Below, piece by piece: positions 1 through 12,402 of a stretch of DNA of 64,000 bases. The notes under the pieces were generated by a model. It was not told the origin of the DNA, searched no databases, and saw only the letters and a list, made by a program, of their open reading frames with translations. The stretch is taken from contig MU839119.1 in assembly GCA_030685235.1 (NCBI GenBank), positions 186,001 through 250,000 on the forward strand, given 5' to 3'. Each line of letters begins with the position of its first letter. Position 1 is the stretch's first letter. The DNA is from Copromyces sp. CBS 386.78 (lineage: Eukaryota; Ascomycota; Sordariomycetes; Sordariales; Sordariaceae). The translations under genes were made by a program, and so were the position numbers.

Positions 1-583
1 TTTAACGGCAATTAATATTCTACTAGTATAATAACAATACTTATAAGGGTAAAAATATATTGGATATACGTTCGGAAAGTAATATTCCTATTAACAGATT
101 ACTAACCTCCCCTTTATATAACGATCCTAAATTAATAACGATCGGCCTAACTAGAAGAAAGTATATTACGAAAGCTATATTAAATACTCCGCCCGGCACT
201 TATATACAAGATATTAAAGATTTAACAAAGGGTATATACGGATTAACCACTTAAATTTCTAATATGCTTACTATTACATTATACTATTTATATAATATTT
301 ATACTATAAATCGATTGCTCCCAGCCCGTACTATATTTAGCTGACTAAATTCGTTAAAATATCGGACTTTACTAATATATAGGGTAGCCGCCCTAGGGGT
401 ATTAGGTATCCCCGCCCTATATAGGCTAAGCTACGCCGCTAGCCTAACGGCTATTACTTCCGTCGATATATTTATTTATAAATCCTATACTTACCCCGGA
501 GGCTATACTATCGTACTATAATCGACCTATATTAAATAATATATATAATACAATTATAAATTAAATTCTAGTACTTCGTAACT
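1..583. repeat. AT-rich RIP-degraded sequence, left edge
   Basis: This stretch is very AT-rich, dominated by TpA steps and poor in CpA/TpG, as expected after repeat-induced point mutation. A 64-codon open frame at 60-254 has no recognisable domain and lies in biased sequence, so I do not call it a gene. The sequence continues on the other side of the solo LTR at 584-815, so both parts belong to one older repeat that I cannot classify. Confidence 0.7.
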
Positions 584-815
584 TATTACGGGTAGAGGGC
601 GAGAGGTTGGGTGTAGATATTAGATATGCGTAATTGCACGAGGAGAGGAAAGGAAGAGAAGTGCAGAGGTGCGCTCGGGAGATGGGCTTTATAGGACTCG
701 AGCTATAAACCGGTGGGTCTATGGCGGGAGGCCGTAGCTAATCAACCGAGATAGTAATAGTAGTCTTAGAGAGCTACTGTCACCAGCACATACAACACAG
801 GCTAACCCTGTAATA
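584..815 (-). repeat. Solo LTR of the gypsy family found at 31966-46670
   Basis: This 232-bp sequence is clearly homologous to the four LTRs of gypsy elements A and B further right, in the same orientation as B. It has the same edges (TATTACGGGTAGAGG at left, CCCTGTAATA at right). It is flanked by an exact 5-bp direct repeat, TAACT, at 579-583 and 816-820. No internal retroelement sequence is attached, so it is a solo LTR, presumably left by recombination between two LTRs. It is less RIP-damaged than some of the other copies: CpA and GpG sites survive in its middle. Confidence 0.92.
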
Positions 816-820
816 TAACT

Positions 821-3800
821 AATTTAATAGACAATAACTAATATTCGTTTTTACGATTATTTAATACCTATAATTAATATATAGCAACTAATATACCCCT
901 ACGTACCCTTAATATCCTAGATAGCTACCTTCGTTGTTTATACCGGTCTCTATACCGTATAGCACATATATAGGAATAGTTTATACCCCCGCGCTAATAT
1001 AATTTAAATATCCTCTTATGTAAAGTCTTGCTATAGGCGCTATAATATTCCTAGGGGCAGTTTAATCGACTTATTTATAATACTATACCTCAAACTAGTC
1101 TTACGGACAATATTAACCGATATATAGCCCTATAGGCACTTAGATATACCTAGCCTAATAATTTTCGTAGTTATTACAATAGTAATATACGTCGTAGTAG
1201 GGATAATTGTACGCGTCGTATTGTAATACCTCTATATTTATATACTTATACGCATTATTCTAGTATATAGAGCCCCCTCGATAAACCATCCCGCAATAAT
1301 TTTTATAATAGTCCCCGCAACCCTAATTAGAGCCCTAACTAAAGCTTTAACTAGAATTATAACTAGAATTATAGCCGGAATTATAGCCGGAACTATAGCC
1401 GGAACTATAATTAAAGCTATTACGATAATTTGATAAAGGTAAAAGTAGAGATACTATAATCGCTACTAATAATGCCCTAGAGAAATCCCTATTCGAAAAT
1501 TAGTAAAAGCTTAAGAATGCCACTAATACCCGTATATTCGAAAAGTAGTAGATAGTTAAGGATACCGCTATTACCCGTACCCTTACCGTTAATATACTAT
1601 TATCCTCTAATTCGGATTCCTCTTTAGGTTCGATAGGAAATATTTATATATAGCGAATTATCGAAGCGTCCAAGCGTATTATATATATCGAAGAATTATA
1701 ACGTTAATAGTTTAAAGGTATAGCGGTAGGCCTATTAAAATTTCGATAACCCTAATTCTCCCCCTTATTAATAATTTTTAATAAAGAGGACGAACCTTAT
1801 ATTATAAAGGAGCACTTATATATTAAAATTTATTAAGAGAAGATTAAAAATACTAATAAAGGTAAAAGTAAGGCTACGTCGAAGGATATCGAAATATAGT
1901 AGAGGGAAGAATATATTGCCTAACGTAGTATATTTACCTCTATATTTAGAAAACCCATTTAGCTTAAGAAAAAGGGTAAATATCGATATATACTACTACC
2001 GGTCTTAAATACTTAATTGGACGCTATAAGTAATAATAATAATAGCGACTATATTATCAATTCTAACGACTCTAATAATTTTAACGATAATTCCGATAAT
2101 AATAGTAATTACACTAATATTTAACAAGACGATAATAGCGAAAAGAATTATATTAATATTTAATAAAACGATAATAATAATGCCTAATTATTAACGGACG
2201 ATAATGCCCAATTATTAATAGACGACGATAAAGTTAATAATAACGATATTAATACGATCGATTTCGGCTATAGCTTTATAAAGGTATGTGCAAAATATCC
2301 GTTTTTATAGTCGGCACTTAGCCGCGATATTTTATAGATTAATAGATTTAAGAATAGCCTCCTTAGAATTCGAGTTCTTGTAGCCTACGAAGGCTTCGAA
2401 GGTACGATTACTATTGCGCTAATCGCCGCTATATTTAGTTTAATATAAAGGAGATAGGACGAAATCTATATTATTATCGATTTTAATACCTAATTGAACG
2501 AATTTGTATATATATCTAATTTATTCGTTAAATATAAAATCGATACTAGTTTAAAGGCTATTAGATTAGACCCCGAACGTAATATTCCCGATTAGGTATA
2601 TGTTATATTAAGGAGGAAATACCTTTCCGCCTATCGTAACTTTAAATAAAGTATTATTAGAGGTTTCTATAAAGTTGCAAATTAGTTGTTTAATTATTAT
2701 TAGGTAAAAGTTAAATACTTATTCGGTTCCCCGGATAATATTATTGCTAAGGTAAAGGAGAATAATTACGAATATATAATTATTAAAAGGAAGTTAAATT
2801 AATAAGAGTAAATACTGTTAATTATTAGTTTATATAATAAATTGATTTCGGTATTATAGAGGATATATAGTTATAGGCTAAGAATTATATAAATTTCGGA
2901 GAGATCTTAAATAATAGGAAGGGTTTATAATTCTATTATATTTCTAAAAACTTTTAATACCTAATATAAATCGCCTTAGAAATAATTTACTTCTAAATAA
3001 TTATTAACGAATATCTATTTAATAAAGAAATAGCCTATAAATAATAGGGTTTATAAAAATATAAATGTGGTAACGATAGGCTGAATAATTTGTATACGTC
3101 TTTATATTTGGACGAGTTTATATGTATAATCGATAGCGACCTATTTAATTTTAAGGCTAAAATTAGTAAGTATAAGGTCGTTAAGGTATATAGATATTAT
3201 TAAGCGTTCGATAATATCCGTCGAAACGTAGGATATTATCCGCCCCCGCCCGGACTAGAGGGATATATACTATTTATTAACGATAATAGGATAAACTTAT
3301 TAGAAATCCTCCCCCGTACTTATTAAAATCCTATTTTCCAGATTGTATTTTATATAGATTATTTAATACGAATTTTACCTACTATTTAATACGGTATAGT
3401 ATTACTGCGTATAGTATTTCGTATATCCTGTATAGTATTTATATATATTTTAGTATATTCGCCCGCTGCTAATAAATGTAATATTTCCTATATATTCGGC
3501 AATCCCGCGGGAAGAGGATATTTTAAGTATTACGTCCTTTCTAATTATAAGAGTTAGAATATTATTAAAGAAGAAGATATATTTATAAGGGATAATAATA
3601 TATATATAGATTTCGATAATAATATATTTGCCGCGGCGGAACCCCTAGCTATACTTGCCGTTATTAAACCTATATTATTTATCTAACGTATAAAGATTAA
3701 GAAGGAGAAAATATAATAAAAGGAGGTAATAGAAGAGGTAGCTATTACCGTTAAGTAGAAATTTTATAATATTTAGGGAGTAAATATATTATTAATCTAT

Positions 3801-5760
3801 TCGAACTTTTTATATATATATCTATATATATAATTAACGTTTTATTAATATAGCCTATTACTATCCCGTCTGAAAAATCCTTTTATTACGGTAATTCCCC
3901 CGAACCCTAGCCGGAGCTTGAGCCCGAATACTTATAAATCGATTTATAAAATTTACTAGACCCGACCGCCGCTATATATAATACTAAGAAGAAGAAGAAA
4001 GAATTTAAAGTATAGTGCAAATTTAAAAAGAAGTAACGTAAGGAGTAGGAGAAATGTAAAAAGGCGGCGGAGGCAGATCGACGTTGGAAGGTAAACGATA
4101 TAGAGAAATAATAATAAATCAATACGGCCGAATAAATTGCTAAATATAAATAATAGGCTAAGAAGGTTAAAAAGGATAAGAAGGCACTATTTATACTGTT
4201 AATTACAATATTAATCGAAGTATCTATATTATTTTAATATATAAATAAATAAGAGCCTAAGCGTAAATATAATTATAAGGAGAAGTAAGTAAATAAAATT
4301 ATAGCGATATTCGGCTTTAGTAATATAATACTAATTGCCCGTAAGGGTAATATTAAATTTTTATTTAATATTGCCGAACGGAATAAGGAATGTACTAGCC
4401 CTCTAATACGAAAAGTATAATCCGTTTACGGATTTAACTATAAACAACCTACTTTCAAGTTTAATTTCTAATAACGATTGTTAAAGGTACGTACTAATCG
4501 TAGACTAATAGATATAAAAGTTGCTAGCGCTAAATTTAGCCTAATTGGCGAAGGATTAGGTATAAATATAATTAGCGCTATTAGGAATAGTACTATTATT
4601 AGTAGCTTCGTAAAGAATATTATTTACGTCGTAGTAAACGATATAAAGTTAAAGGTTATACGGTTAAGCGTTAAACTTCCCTCCCCTAAACTATATAAGT
4701 CTATTAGTTAATAGGTTTTCCCTAGTACTAGTAATATAATTATTCCGGACTTAAGTAATAAATCCGCTACTATTGGCCGAGGTAAAACCCGTCGCCCTAA
4801 TTTAAATTTATTTTATAATCTGGCCTTAAAATCTATACCCGTCGTATAGGAGGATAAGGACGATATACCCCTATATAATACCCCTAATCTTGTAGGCCGG
4901 TCTAATAAGGACGATAAGTTAAAGGATAAGAAGTTAAAGGATAAGAAGTTTAAAACTAAGTAAATTGCCGAAAGAATTACCGAATAATTGCGTTGGAACG
5001 TTCGCAAGAGGAAGCCTAAAATACCGTTTAGTACGCCGAAAGAGTGAGCGATTCTTCTAATTAATATTAAATTTATAATTTCTTTATTATTTTGCGGCCT
5101 ATCCCCTCTATTTTTATATTTAAATAACGATCTAAATTTATACTAATAAAATATCGTATTAATAATAATATTTTACGTCCAATATTCAATAGCGACGATA
5201 CAAATAATACAAATAATACTAATACTATATATACTAGTACATATATATCGGCTATATCTATATATATATATATAATATCTAATAATATAAACGCCGATTC
5301 CGTAATACTAATAGTAGCGATAATAGATAATATCGAAACACTTCCTATTATACGCCGTATTGCCTAGGAATTAATTTAACGAAGATTTACAGCATTTAAA
5401 TTATTAATATCTAATATTTAAATATTAGTAATTCTACTATATATTACTTACCCAAACTTCCCCCTACCCCCGATCTCTTACTACTATACTTATATATTGG
5501 GCTACACTTAATATTAATAAGAATATATGCAGCTAGTAATTATATAAATTATTAATTTATAAGGTATCACATTTATTTATCCCTTTGCTTATATTTATTT
5601 GTAATATTTTCGCTTATATTAATAATTATATACGTACATTATATATAATTGAACTAACCTCTCTCCATAGTATTAGGCGGCCTTTAAAAGAGATTTTAAT
5701 ACTTTACTACGTTCTAATTAGTTAAATCTATTAACTACGTATTAATCTACTTTAATATAG
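821..5760 (+). repeat. Unclassified RIP-degraded repeat with a long decayed reading frame
   Basis: The block is AT-rich throughout. From about 1400 to 5048 the plus strand reads as a long coding-like frame broken by many TAA/TAG codons that look like RIP products of CAA, CAG and TGG. Recognisable texture includes a Pro-rich stretch near 3245, a Lys/Arg/Glu-rich stretch near 3980-4210, and a terminal Lys/Asp-rich repeat near 4910-4960, ending at TGA 5046. The longest surviving open piece is 4478-4711. I see no reverse transcriptase, integrase, DDE, tyrosine recombinase or helicase motif that I can name. It is probably a degraded transposon, but the class is unknown. Confidence 0.5.
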
Positions 5761-6249
5761 ACTAGTTCTCGCAAAATGTAGGGCCCAACTCTCAACGGTT
5801 ATTTCTTTTCAACGCTTAACTATTTTCAACGGTTATGACCGTTGAACTACGGTTAGCAGAGTTGGACTATGGTTATTTCTGTCTAACCGTGTAAAACTTC
5901 CCTAGACCACCGTTAATGCATGTACATAGAAAGTGCACCAGAATTATCAAGTTAAAAGTCATAGTGTGGTCGGTCCGTATGAACACGGTCTCTTCAGCAC
6001 GGGATTATATAAGGTCGTGGGCCAGGCCGTGGGTAGGAGCATTGGGGGTTGCTTGGAGCTCCAATCGAACTGCAGACACGAGCATAACTTGACGAAAATG
6101 CACAGCCACATTGTTTTAAGAGTAGGTCGAGGCGAGCTTGGAGGAGATTGATGTATTAAATTGTCGTCCCGCATCCCGCGTTGTCCAATCTGGAGTAGAG
6201 GTAGGAATGTAGGGTATGATTCCGGGAGTCGGAGCGCCAGCTTTGCATC
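5761..6249. other. Unmutated host segment left of the copia insertion
   Basis: Base composition returns to normal here and no RIP signature is visible after about 5770. The segment was contiguous with 11989 onward before the copia element inserted. It holds a small self-complementary cluster at 5788-5860 (a CAACGGTTA motif twice, ACCGTTG inverted, and CCAACTCT opposite AGAGTTGG). No convincing gene is present. Open frames at 5933-6151 and on the opposite strand overlap each other, and the latter runs into the LTR. Confidence 0.6.
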
Positions 6250-6543
6250 TGTCAGATTATCAGGGTGTGCATAGATGGCCAGACTTCTAGTCCAATATGT
6301 ACCTCCCTGTCTAGATAACCTCATACACTGCATATGCGGTATAGAGATCCCCTCATACTTATAACTCGATATTTAAGCTATTTAACAATACTACTACATA
6401 AGGACTAGCCTCCTAATATCCCTAGATCTTGTACTTAAACCTTGGTAACTCTCGAGAAGGACAGAGATAAGGATTACTAAAAAAAAAATCAATCACCTTT
6501 TATTATATACCTTTTAATCTCTACCCTACGTACTAATCTAACA
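6250..6543 (+). repeat. Left LTR of the copia element
   Basis: It starts TGTCAG at 6250 and ends at a mutated CTAACA (6538-6543) that matches CTGACA in the right LTR. Most differences from the right LTR are C-to-T or G-to-A. Most of those in the distal part are on the left copy, so this LTR is RIP-damaged over most of its length, except the first 60 bp. Confidence 0.92.
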
Positions 6544-9500
6544 ATTAATAGTCTAAGTATCGTATTACTATACTACGAAACTATTTAGAAATACTTATAT
6601 CTTACCTACCTTCTATATTAATACTATTAATTAAAATAATTACAATAATTCTTCCTACTACTAACTCTTCTATTAAAACCTCCCGTCCTTATTTTAATAT
6701 ACTTAATAAATATAGGGATTAAGAAAACGAATTTCTTAGTCTCGCCGAAGGGTATTAATTAACTAATTACTTCCTAAGTAGAAAACTAGCCCCTATCTTC
6801 AATAAATAATCCCTATCCTTATATCTTCTCTCCGCTACGGTAACTACCTATATTACCTTAGTATAAGCAAATATTACAAAATTAAAAAATAGTACCCTTC
6901 AATACATTTATTTAAATACCTCTAAAGGAATAAATAATATTAATTATTCTTCTACTACTGTATTTACTCTTCGCCCTATAATCCGAATAACAATATTATT
7001 TTCTATAATAATACTTTTAATAACGACCTCTACCAATTTAAATATTTAAAAAGGCACCTAAGCACCCTATATTATTAAAATTATTAGCAGATTTATTAAA
7101 AATTAGATTAAAAATCTATTAATATCCCCGACTAACTTTACTTAAATTAATAAAAATTAATTCCTTAACAATTAAAATTCTAATAGCCTATAGTATAAAA
7201 TTGTTAATAATTTCAAATTTTATAATAATAAAATTAAAATTTGAATATAAGAGACCGTTAACTTTAAATTAAAAGTTAATGCTTTCGAAACTTTAAAACT
7301 AACTTTAACCTAATTTATTACTCTTAAATAAATATATAATTACCGCCCTATTAATATTTAAATAAATATTCGTCGAATTTATTACAACTATTTTAAAACC
7401 CTTAATAAAATACTTAAAGAAAGTATAGCAAAGTAAATTAATAAATAGAATATCCTTATAATACTAGTTAAGCGCTATAAAATCCTTAAAACTACTTAAA
7501 TTAATGCCTAATTTAATAACCTATTTATATACTTTAATATAGTCCGCCCCTTATAAATAGCCGGCGTTAACCGTTATTACCTTACTTAAATTGAAGAAAA
7601 CGTATTAGATTTTTATATAGTCTTTAAAGACTTTTGAAGGATAAAAGTCTATAAGAAGACCCTTACTATATTAACGAATAAAATTCAAAATATTAAGAAG
7701 GGAAGTTTCGGATTTAGATTAACTTTAAATAAAAATAAAATTAATAATAAGAATTCCTACTAAAATAAATTAAATTAAAATAAAAAGAAATAAATTAATT
7801 TAATTAAATCCTTTCTTCGCTATAAAATATTAATATTTTTTCCCTTATTTAATAAAAGCTAATTAGAAAGGAAATTAAAATATTTATAAAACTATTAAGA
7901 AGAATCTCTAAACTAATAATTAATTCCGCTGTAAAATTGAAGTCTTTTATAAATAATTAGTAAAATAGTATAATACTCTTCTTATAGAAGAATTTAGTAA
8001 CGATCCAAATAATAATAAAAATTATTAAATAAATTAAGAAGCTAATAATATTAATAACGATAATTCGTAAAATTAACCTATATACAAGGGTATTTATTAT
8101 ACTACTTTTAATATTAATTAAGCAGCCCTCTAAATAGGAGAAAGTAAAAATACAATTTACCTACTTAAAAATTATACAATTCTCAACTTTAGAAGTTTAA
8201 TATATATTTTTAACGAAATTTCCCGCTTTACTTTATTTCGACGAACCTTTTATAGAGAAGTTTTTTAGGCTGGTAATTTAATTATACTAATTTAAAGGTA
8301 TAGAATAATCGATATTATTATTTAAAAGAAGAATAGTTTAAAGAAACTAAAATTAAAGGACGTAGCCTTTATATTAGATTTTACAATTAACTTCGTATTT
8401 CTTTAATTCTTATAAGGGTAAAAGTATTATTAAGATTATAAACTACCCAATAATTACCTACAATTCTTAAATTACACGTTCTTCTATAAATTATCTATAT
8501 AGTACGGTTAAACGATTTTCGAAAATTTCCCCCTCATTAAAATACGGGCTAATTTCTTTATAAAAAGGAATTAATTTAATTCCTATACCGGTCGCAAATA
8601 CTATAAGAAAAATAATTACTTTTAATATTATCACCTTAATTATTATAATCCCTAAGTACTTAATTATTTCTATAACGTTAAAGGAATATATTTTAAAGGA
8701 TTATTAACCGTTTAATATAATATATATACTACTTTAAAGATTAAATAGCAAATTATACAACAATATAAATTACAAAATAATAGCCTAAAGGAAAGATTAA
8801 CTATCAATTTCTTCGACTTCGAACCTAGTAAAATAAGTTATATTAGCGTTATACTTATTATTTATCAATATACCGGCTATATTTAAAATTATTACCTTAA
8901 AAATAAAATAATAATATCTTTTATTATTATTTTAACCGATTTATTTATTATTTTCGAAAATTAATATAATATTAAACTATAATACATTGAATACAATAAT
9001 AAAATTATTAGATTTTAAATTATAAAAGATTTCTTCGTTATTAAAAGAATTTAAATTAAAATTTGCGTACTTAATATTTAAATTTAAAATAGCGGGGCTA
9101 AACGCTTAAAGGGTATAATTAAGGAGAAAAGGAGGGCAATAGCTTAGAATTCAAAGATCCTAGAAAATATATAGCTAGAAATTACTTCTATAATTATATA
9201 TTTCGCTAATAAATCCCTTCGCTACTTCTACAATTAAAAATTCCTATACGAATATTTTTAAATAATTATTGCCTACTAACGCAATTTTATAATTCTACGT
9301 AAATTAAATTTATTATATTTTAGGGTTTATAACTATAAAGTTTATATTATAATTATTAGCGCCTAATTTAAAAAAGAAAGGCGAAAGAAATATAATTTAA
9401 AAGTATAAATCGACTATTTTATTAAATATTTATCCTCTTCTATTTATCGAATTTAGAACTTTTATACTAATTAAATAATTAATACGAGAAATATAATTTT

Positions 9501-9999
9501 TAATAAAAATACTACTTTTATTAAGGACGTACTAAAAGAAAGAATTACTTTCAAAATTATTTTTAACAAATTCGCAAATTTATTTATATAAATCGATTAA
9601 CCTTAAAAAACTTATAATTACTTTAATAGCCGAATAGATTTTAAAAATATTAATATAAATAAATTCCTAAAACGATTTTTTACTTTATTAGTAAATTAGG
9701 AGGATAATAAAGAAATATAGGGAATAGAATATTATAATGTAATAAAAATATTATTTAATTATATCTTTAATTATCCTTCTCCTTTTAATATATTACTTTT
9801 ATTATCCTTTTTCCCTAGTCTCTTCTAAGATAATTACTTAAAGAATATTATTATAGAAGGTTTTACTCCTTAAAAGGTAATATTTAATACTAGCTGTTTA
9901 TATTAACCTACTGCCCTTTATAAAGGGGATATTATTATAAAAGTCCAATTTAATTACCTTATTAGAAATAATAAACTTAATACTATACATCGGCACAAC

Positions 10000-11290
10000 C
10001 TTCTACTACTATTAAAACGATATTGAAACTTTAATAATTACTTTCTTCGATAATAATTCTTTAATACTAAATAAAAATATTTGAAAAGTTATTAAGAAAT
10101 AAAAACCTAAGTTAAAGTCGATAATAACGAACTTAAGACTCGAAGTAAGTAAATTCTTAATTATATATAAATATACCTATATAAATTTTTTAAAAATAGT
10201 AAACATAAGAAAATTAAAATAAGATTCGTCGTACGAAGAAATTAATAATAAAAAATAAAATAGGAAACGTATACTTTAATATTCGTTAGGCGCTCTTTCC
10301 GAATTATTATAACTATTATTATTCGTTTTAATTTCGAACTTATATAATACGACGCAATTAATACCTTTATTAATATTAACTTTAATAAAAAAGTTTTTAT
10401 AAAAATACCGCTAGGGTATTAAAAAGAAGGTAAAATTTTACAATTTTATAAAATGTTCTACAGATTACAAAAATTACTATTACTATAGTAACGAGAATTA
10501 ATTAGTATTTTTACTAATAATAACTTTAAACCTATCTTTAAAGAACCCTATATTCTTACTAAAAATAGTATCTTTATTTTCTACTATATGAATAATATTA
10601 TTTTTACTTATTCTAAAAAACGAAAGGTAAAAGTTAAATAATATATAACCGATTTAAAATAACGGTATTACTTTACTAAAGAAAATAAATTATAATAGTT
10701 CTTTAATATTAAAATAATTAGGGACCGAGAATAAAAGAAAATATAATTATTTTAACAATTATATTTTAAAAAAATCTACGCCCTTACTAATAATTAACGT
10801 ACTACTTTCATTCCTATAATTAATTAGGAATTAATACCTTATAAGAATAAGGCTTTAGGGAAATTTATCTATTAGTATTAAATTAAGATCGGCTTTATAC
10901 TATACGCTATAATTATTATTAGACTAAATATTACCTTCGTAGTAAGCAAATTAATTCGTTACTATTATAACCCCGGGCTAAATTATTATAAAGCTATAAA
11001 TAAAGTATTATACTACCTTTATACTACTAGAAAATTCGTTATAGCTTTAAGAGGTAGCAATATATTTAAAATAATATTAGATACCTCCTTTGTAAATAAC
11101 CGCCTCGACTATAAGAGCTTACAAAACTTTATAATCAGATTATTTAAGAGATTTATATATTAGGAAGCTATTAAATAAACAATAATTATAATTTTAATAA
11201 TAGAAATAGAATTACTAGTTCTAGGATTCGTTACTAAGGAAACGATCTTTATAATTAAACTAATTAAGAAATTAATAAACCTTACTAATC
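10000..11290 (+). pseudogene. RIP-killed copia reverse transcriptase and RNase H
   Basis: Reading the plus strand through many stop codons gives a copia-type reverse transcriptase around 10300-10700. The catalytic aspartates are changed to asparagines at 10591-10596 by G-to-A changes. A Ty1/copia RNase H follows from about 11075, beginning I-L-D-T-S-F and followed by a short K-S-L-Q block. The spread of TAA/TAG and Asp-to-Asn changes matches RIP rather than random decay. Integrase and gag should lie upstream (about 6700-10000), but I could not place individual motifs there with confidence. Confidence 0.8.
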
Positions 11291-11683
11291 CAACCCCTAC
11301 GATCTAATATAATAATTAATAAACGATCTACCTTATTACCGCTAAAAATAATAATTTGACTACCAAATTGCGCTATATTAATATTTATAATTATTAATTA
11401 CGATAGGAGATTTAAAAAGGATTTATCAAAGTCGATTACTATAAAATAAAGAAGATACTAGCAAATAGTTTAATAAAAGTCTTATTAATAAATAAGTATA
11501 TAGAATTTAGAAGAATATTAAGAATAGAAATTATTAAAAATATTTTGAAGGATAAGAAGAATTAAAATAAAGGTTTTATACTAAATCTAGACGTAGTAAA
11601 CAATTAAGATTTAGGAATAACTTTATATATTTAACGGTTATTTTCTCTCTAGCTTTGCCTTAAGATCTTTAGTTGAGGGGGTA

Positions 11684-11983
11684 TATTAAATTATTAGGGT
11701 ATATATAGATAGCTAGACTTCTAGTCTAATATGTACCTTCCTATTTGGATAACCTTATATACTGTATATACGGTATAGAGATCCCCTTATACTCATGATT
11801 CGATATCTAAACTATCTGACGATATTACCGTATAAGGATTAGCCTCCTAGTATCCTTGGATCTTGTACTTAAACCCTGGTAACTCTCGAGAAGGATAGAG
11901 ATAAGGATTACCAAAAAAAAAAATCAATCACCTTTTACTGCATACCTTACCTTTTGATCTCCACCCTACGTGCCAATCTGACA
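11684..11983 (+). repeat. Right LTR of the copia element
   Basis: It begins TATTAAATTATTAGGG, the RIP-altered counterpart of the left TGTCAGATTATCAGGG, and ends CTGACA at 11978-11983 next to the GCATC target duplication. Its outer half keeps many C and G positions that are mutated in the left LTR. The first 100 bp are the more mutated part here, the reverse of the left copy. Confidence 0.92.
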
Positions 11984-12402
11984 GCATCAATGGCAATGTT
12001 TACCCCTCATTCTTCTCCCCCATCAAGGCAGATTGTAATCCCCGCATTGAGCCGGGCAATCCTTCCGTTCACAAGACCGATGGCGGATTTTGGGGGATGA
12101 AGACGTCCTTGGGGCAGGAACGATTCTTTTAAACCTAATACACAAGGTACCTGCCCTACCTCTAGGTTTCTTCATGACACCACGCTGCTGTGCTTCTGGG
12201 TAGGTACGATAGGTAAGGTACCCTTCCTCTCGGGGTAGGCAAATACAAAATCCCCCGTGTGCCCATCGTTTGTTCACCCAAATCGTCCTTCTCACGGGAA
12301 CGGACATACCCAGACTACATGTATCATTTTTCTACCTCCTCACTCACTTCTTCTCTGGCTCCAATTTCACCTTTGGTACCTTATCTACACGCTCAGAAAG
12401 CA
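11984..12402. other. Upstream region of the kinase gene
   Basis: This is ordinary host DNA between the copia element and the kinase start codon. It must hold the promoter and 5' leader of the kinase. I see no clear TATA element or transcription-factor site that I would name. The opposite-strand open frame at 12023-12307 has no domain and is probably chance. Confidence 0.5.

Larger units (their letters stand above)
6250..11983 (+). mobile_element. Complete Ty1/copia LTR retrotransposon, RIP-inactivated
   Basis: The element has two LTRs of about 300 bp (6250-6543 and 11684-11983) with edges TGTCAG and CTGACA. It is flanked by an exact 5-bp duplication, GCATC, at 6245-6249 and 11984-11988. A polypurine tract (GTTGAGGGGGTA) precedes the right LTR. 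The internal region is strongly AT-rich with stops in every frame. The order reverse transcriptase then RNase H at the 3' end identifies Ty1/copia rather than Ty3/gypsy. The RT catalytic motif survives as YYMNN near 10582-10596, a RIP-altered form of the copia Y-V-D-D type. RNase H similarity runs near 11075-11250. No intact protein can be made. Confidence 0.93.

Noticed and set aside
1..5760. Centromere-like AT-rich DNA
   Set aside because: The block is short, bordered by genes, and carries a transposon solo LTR and a decayed coding frame, so a RIPed repeat is the simpler reading.
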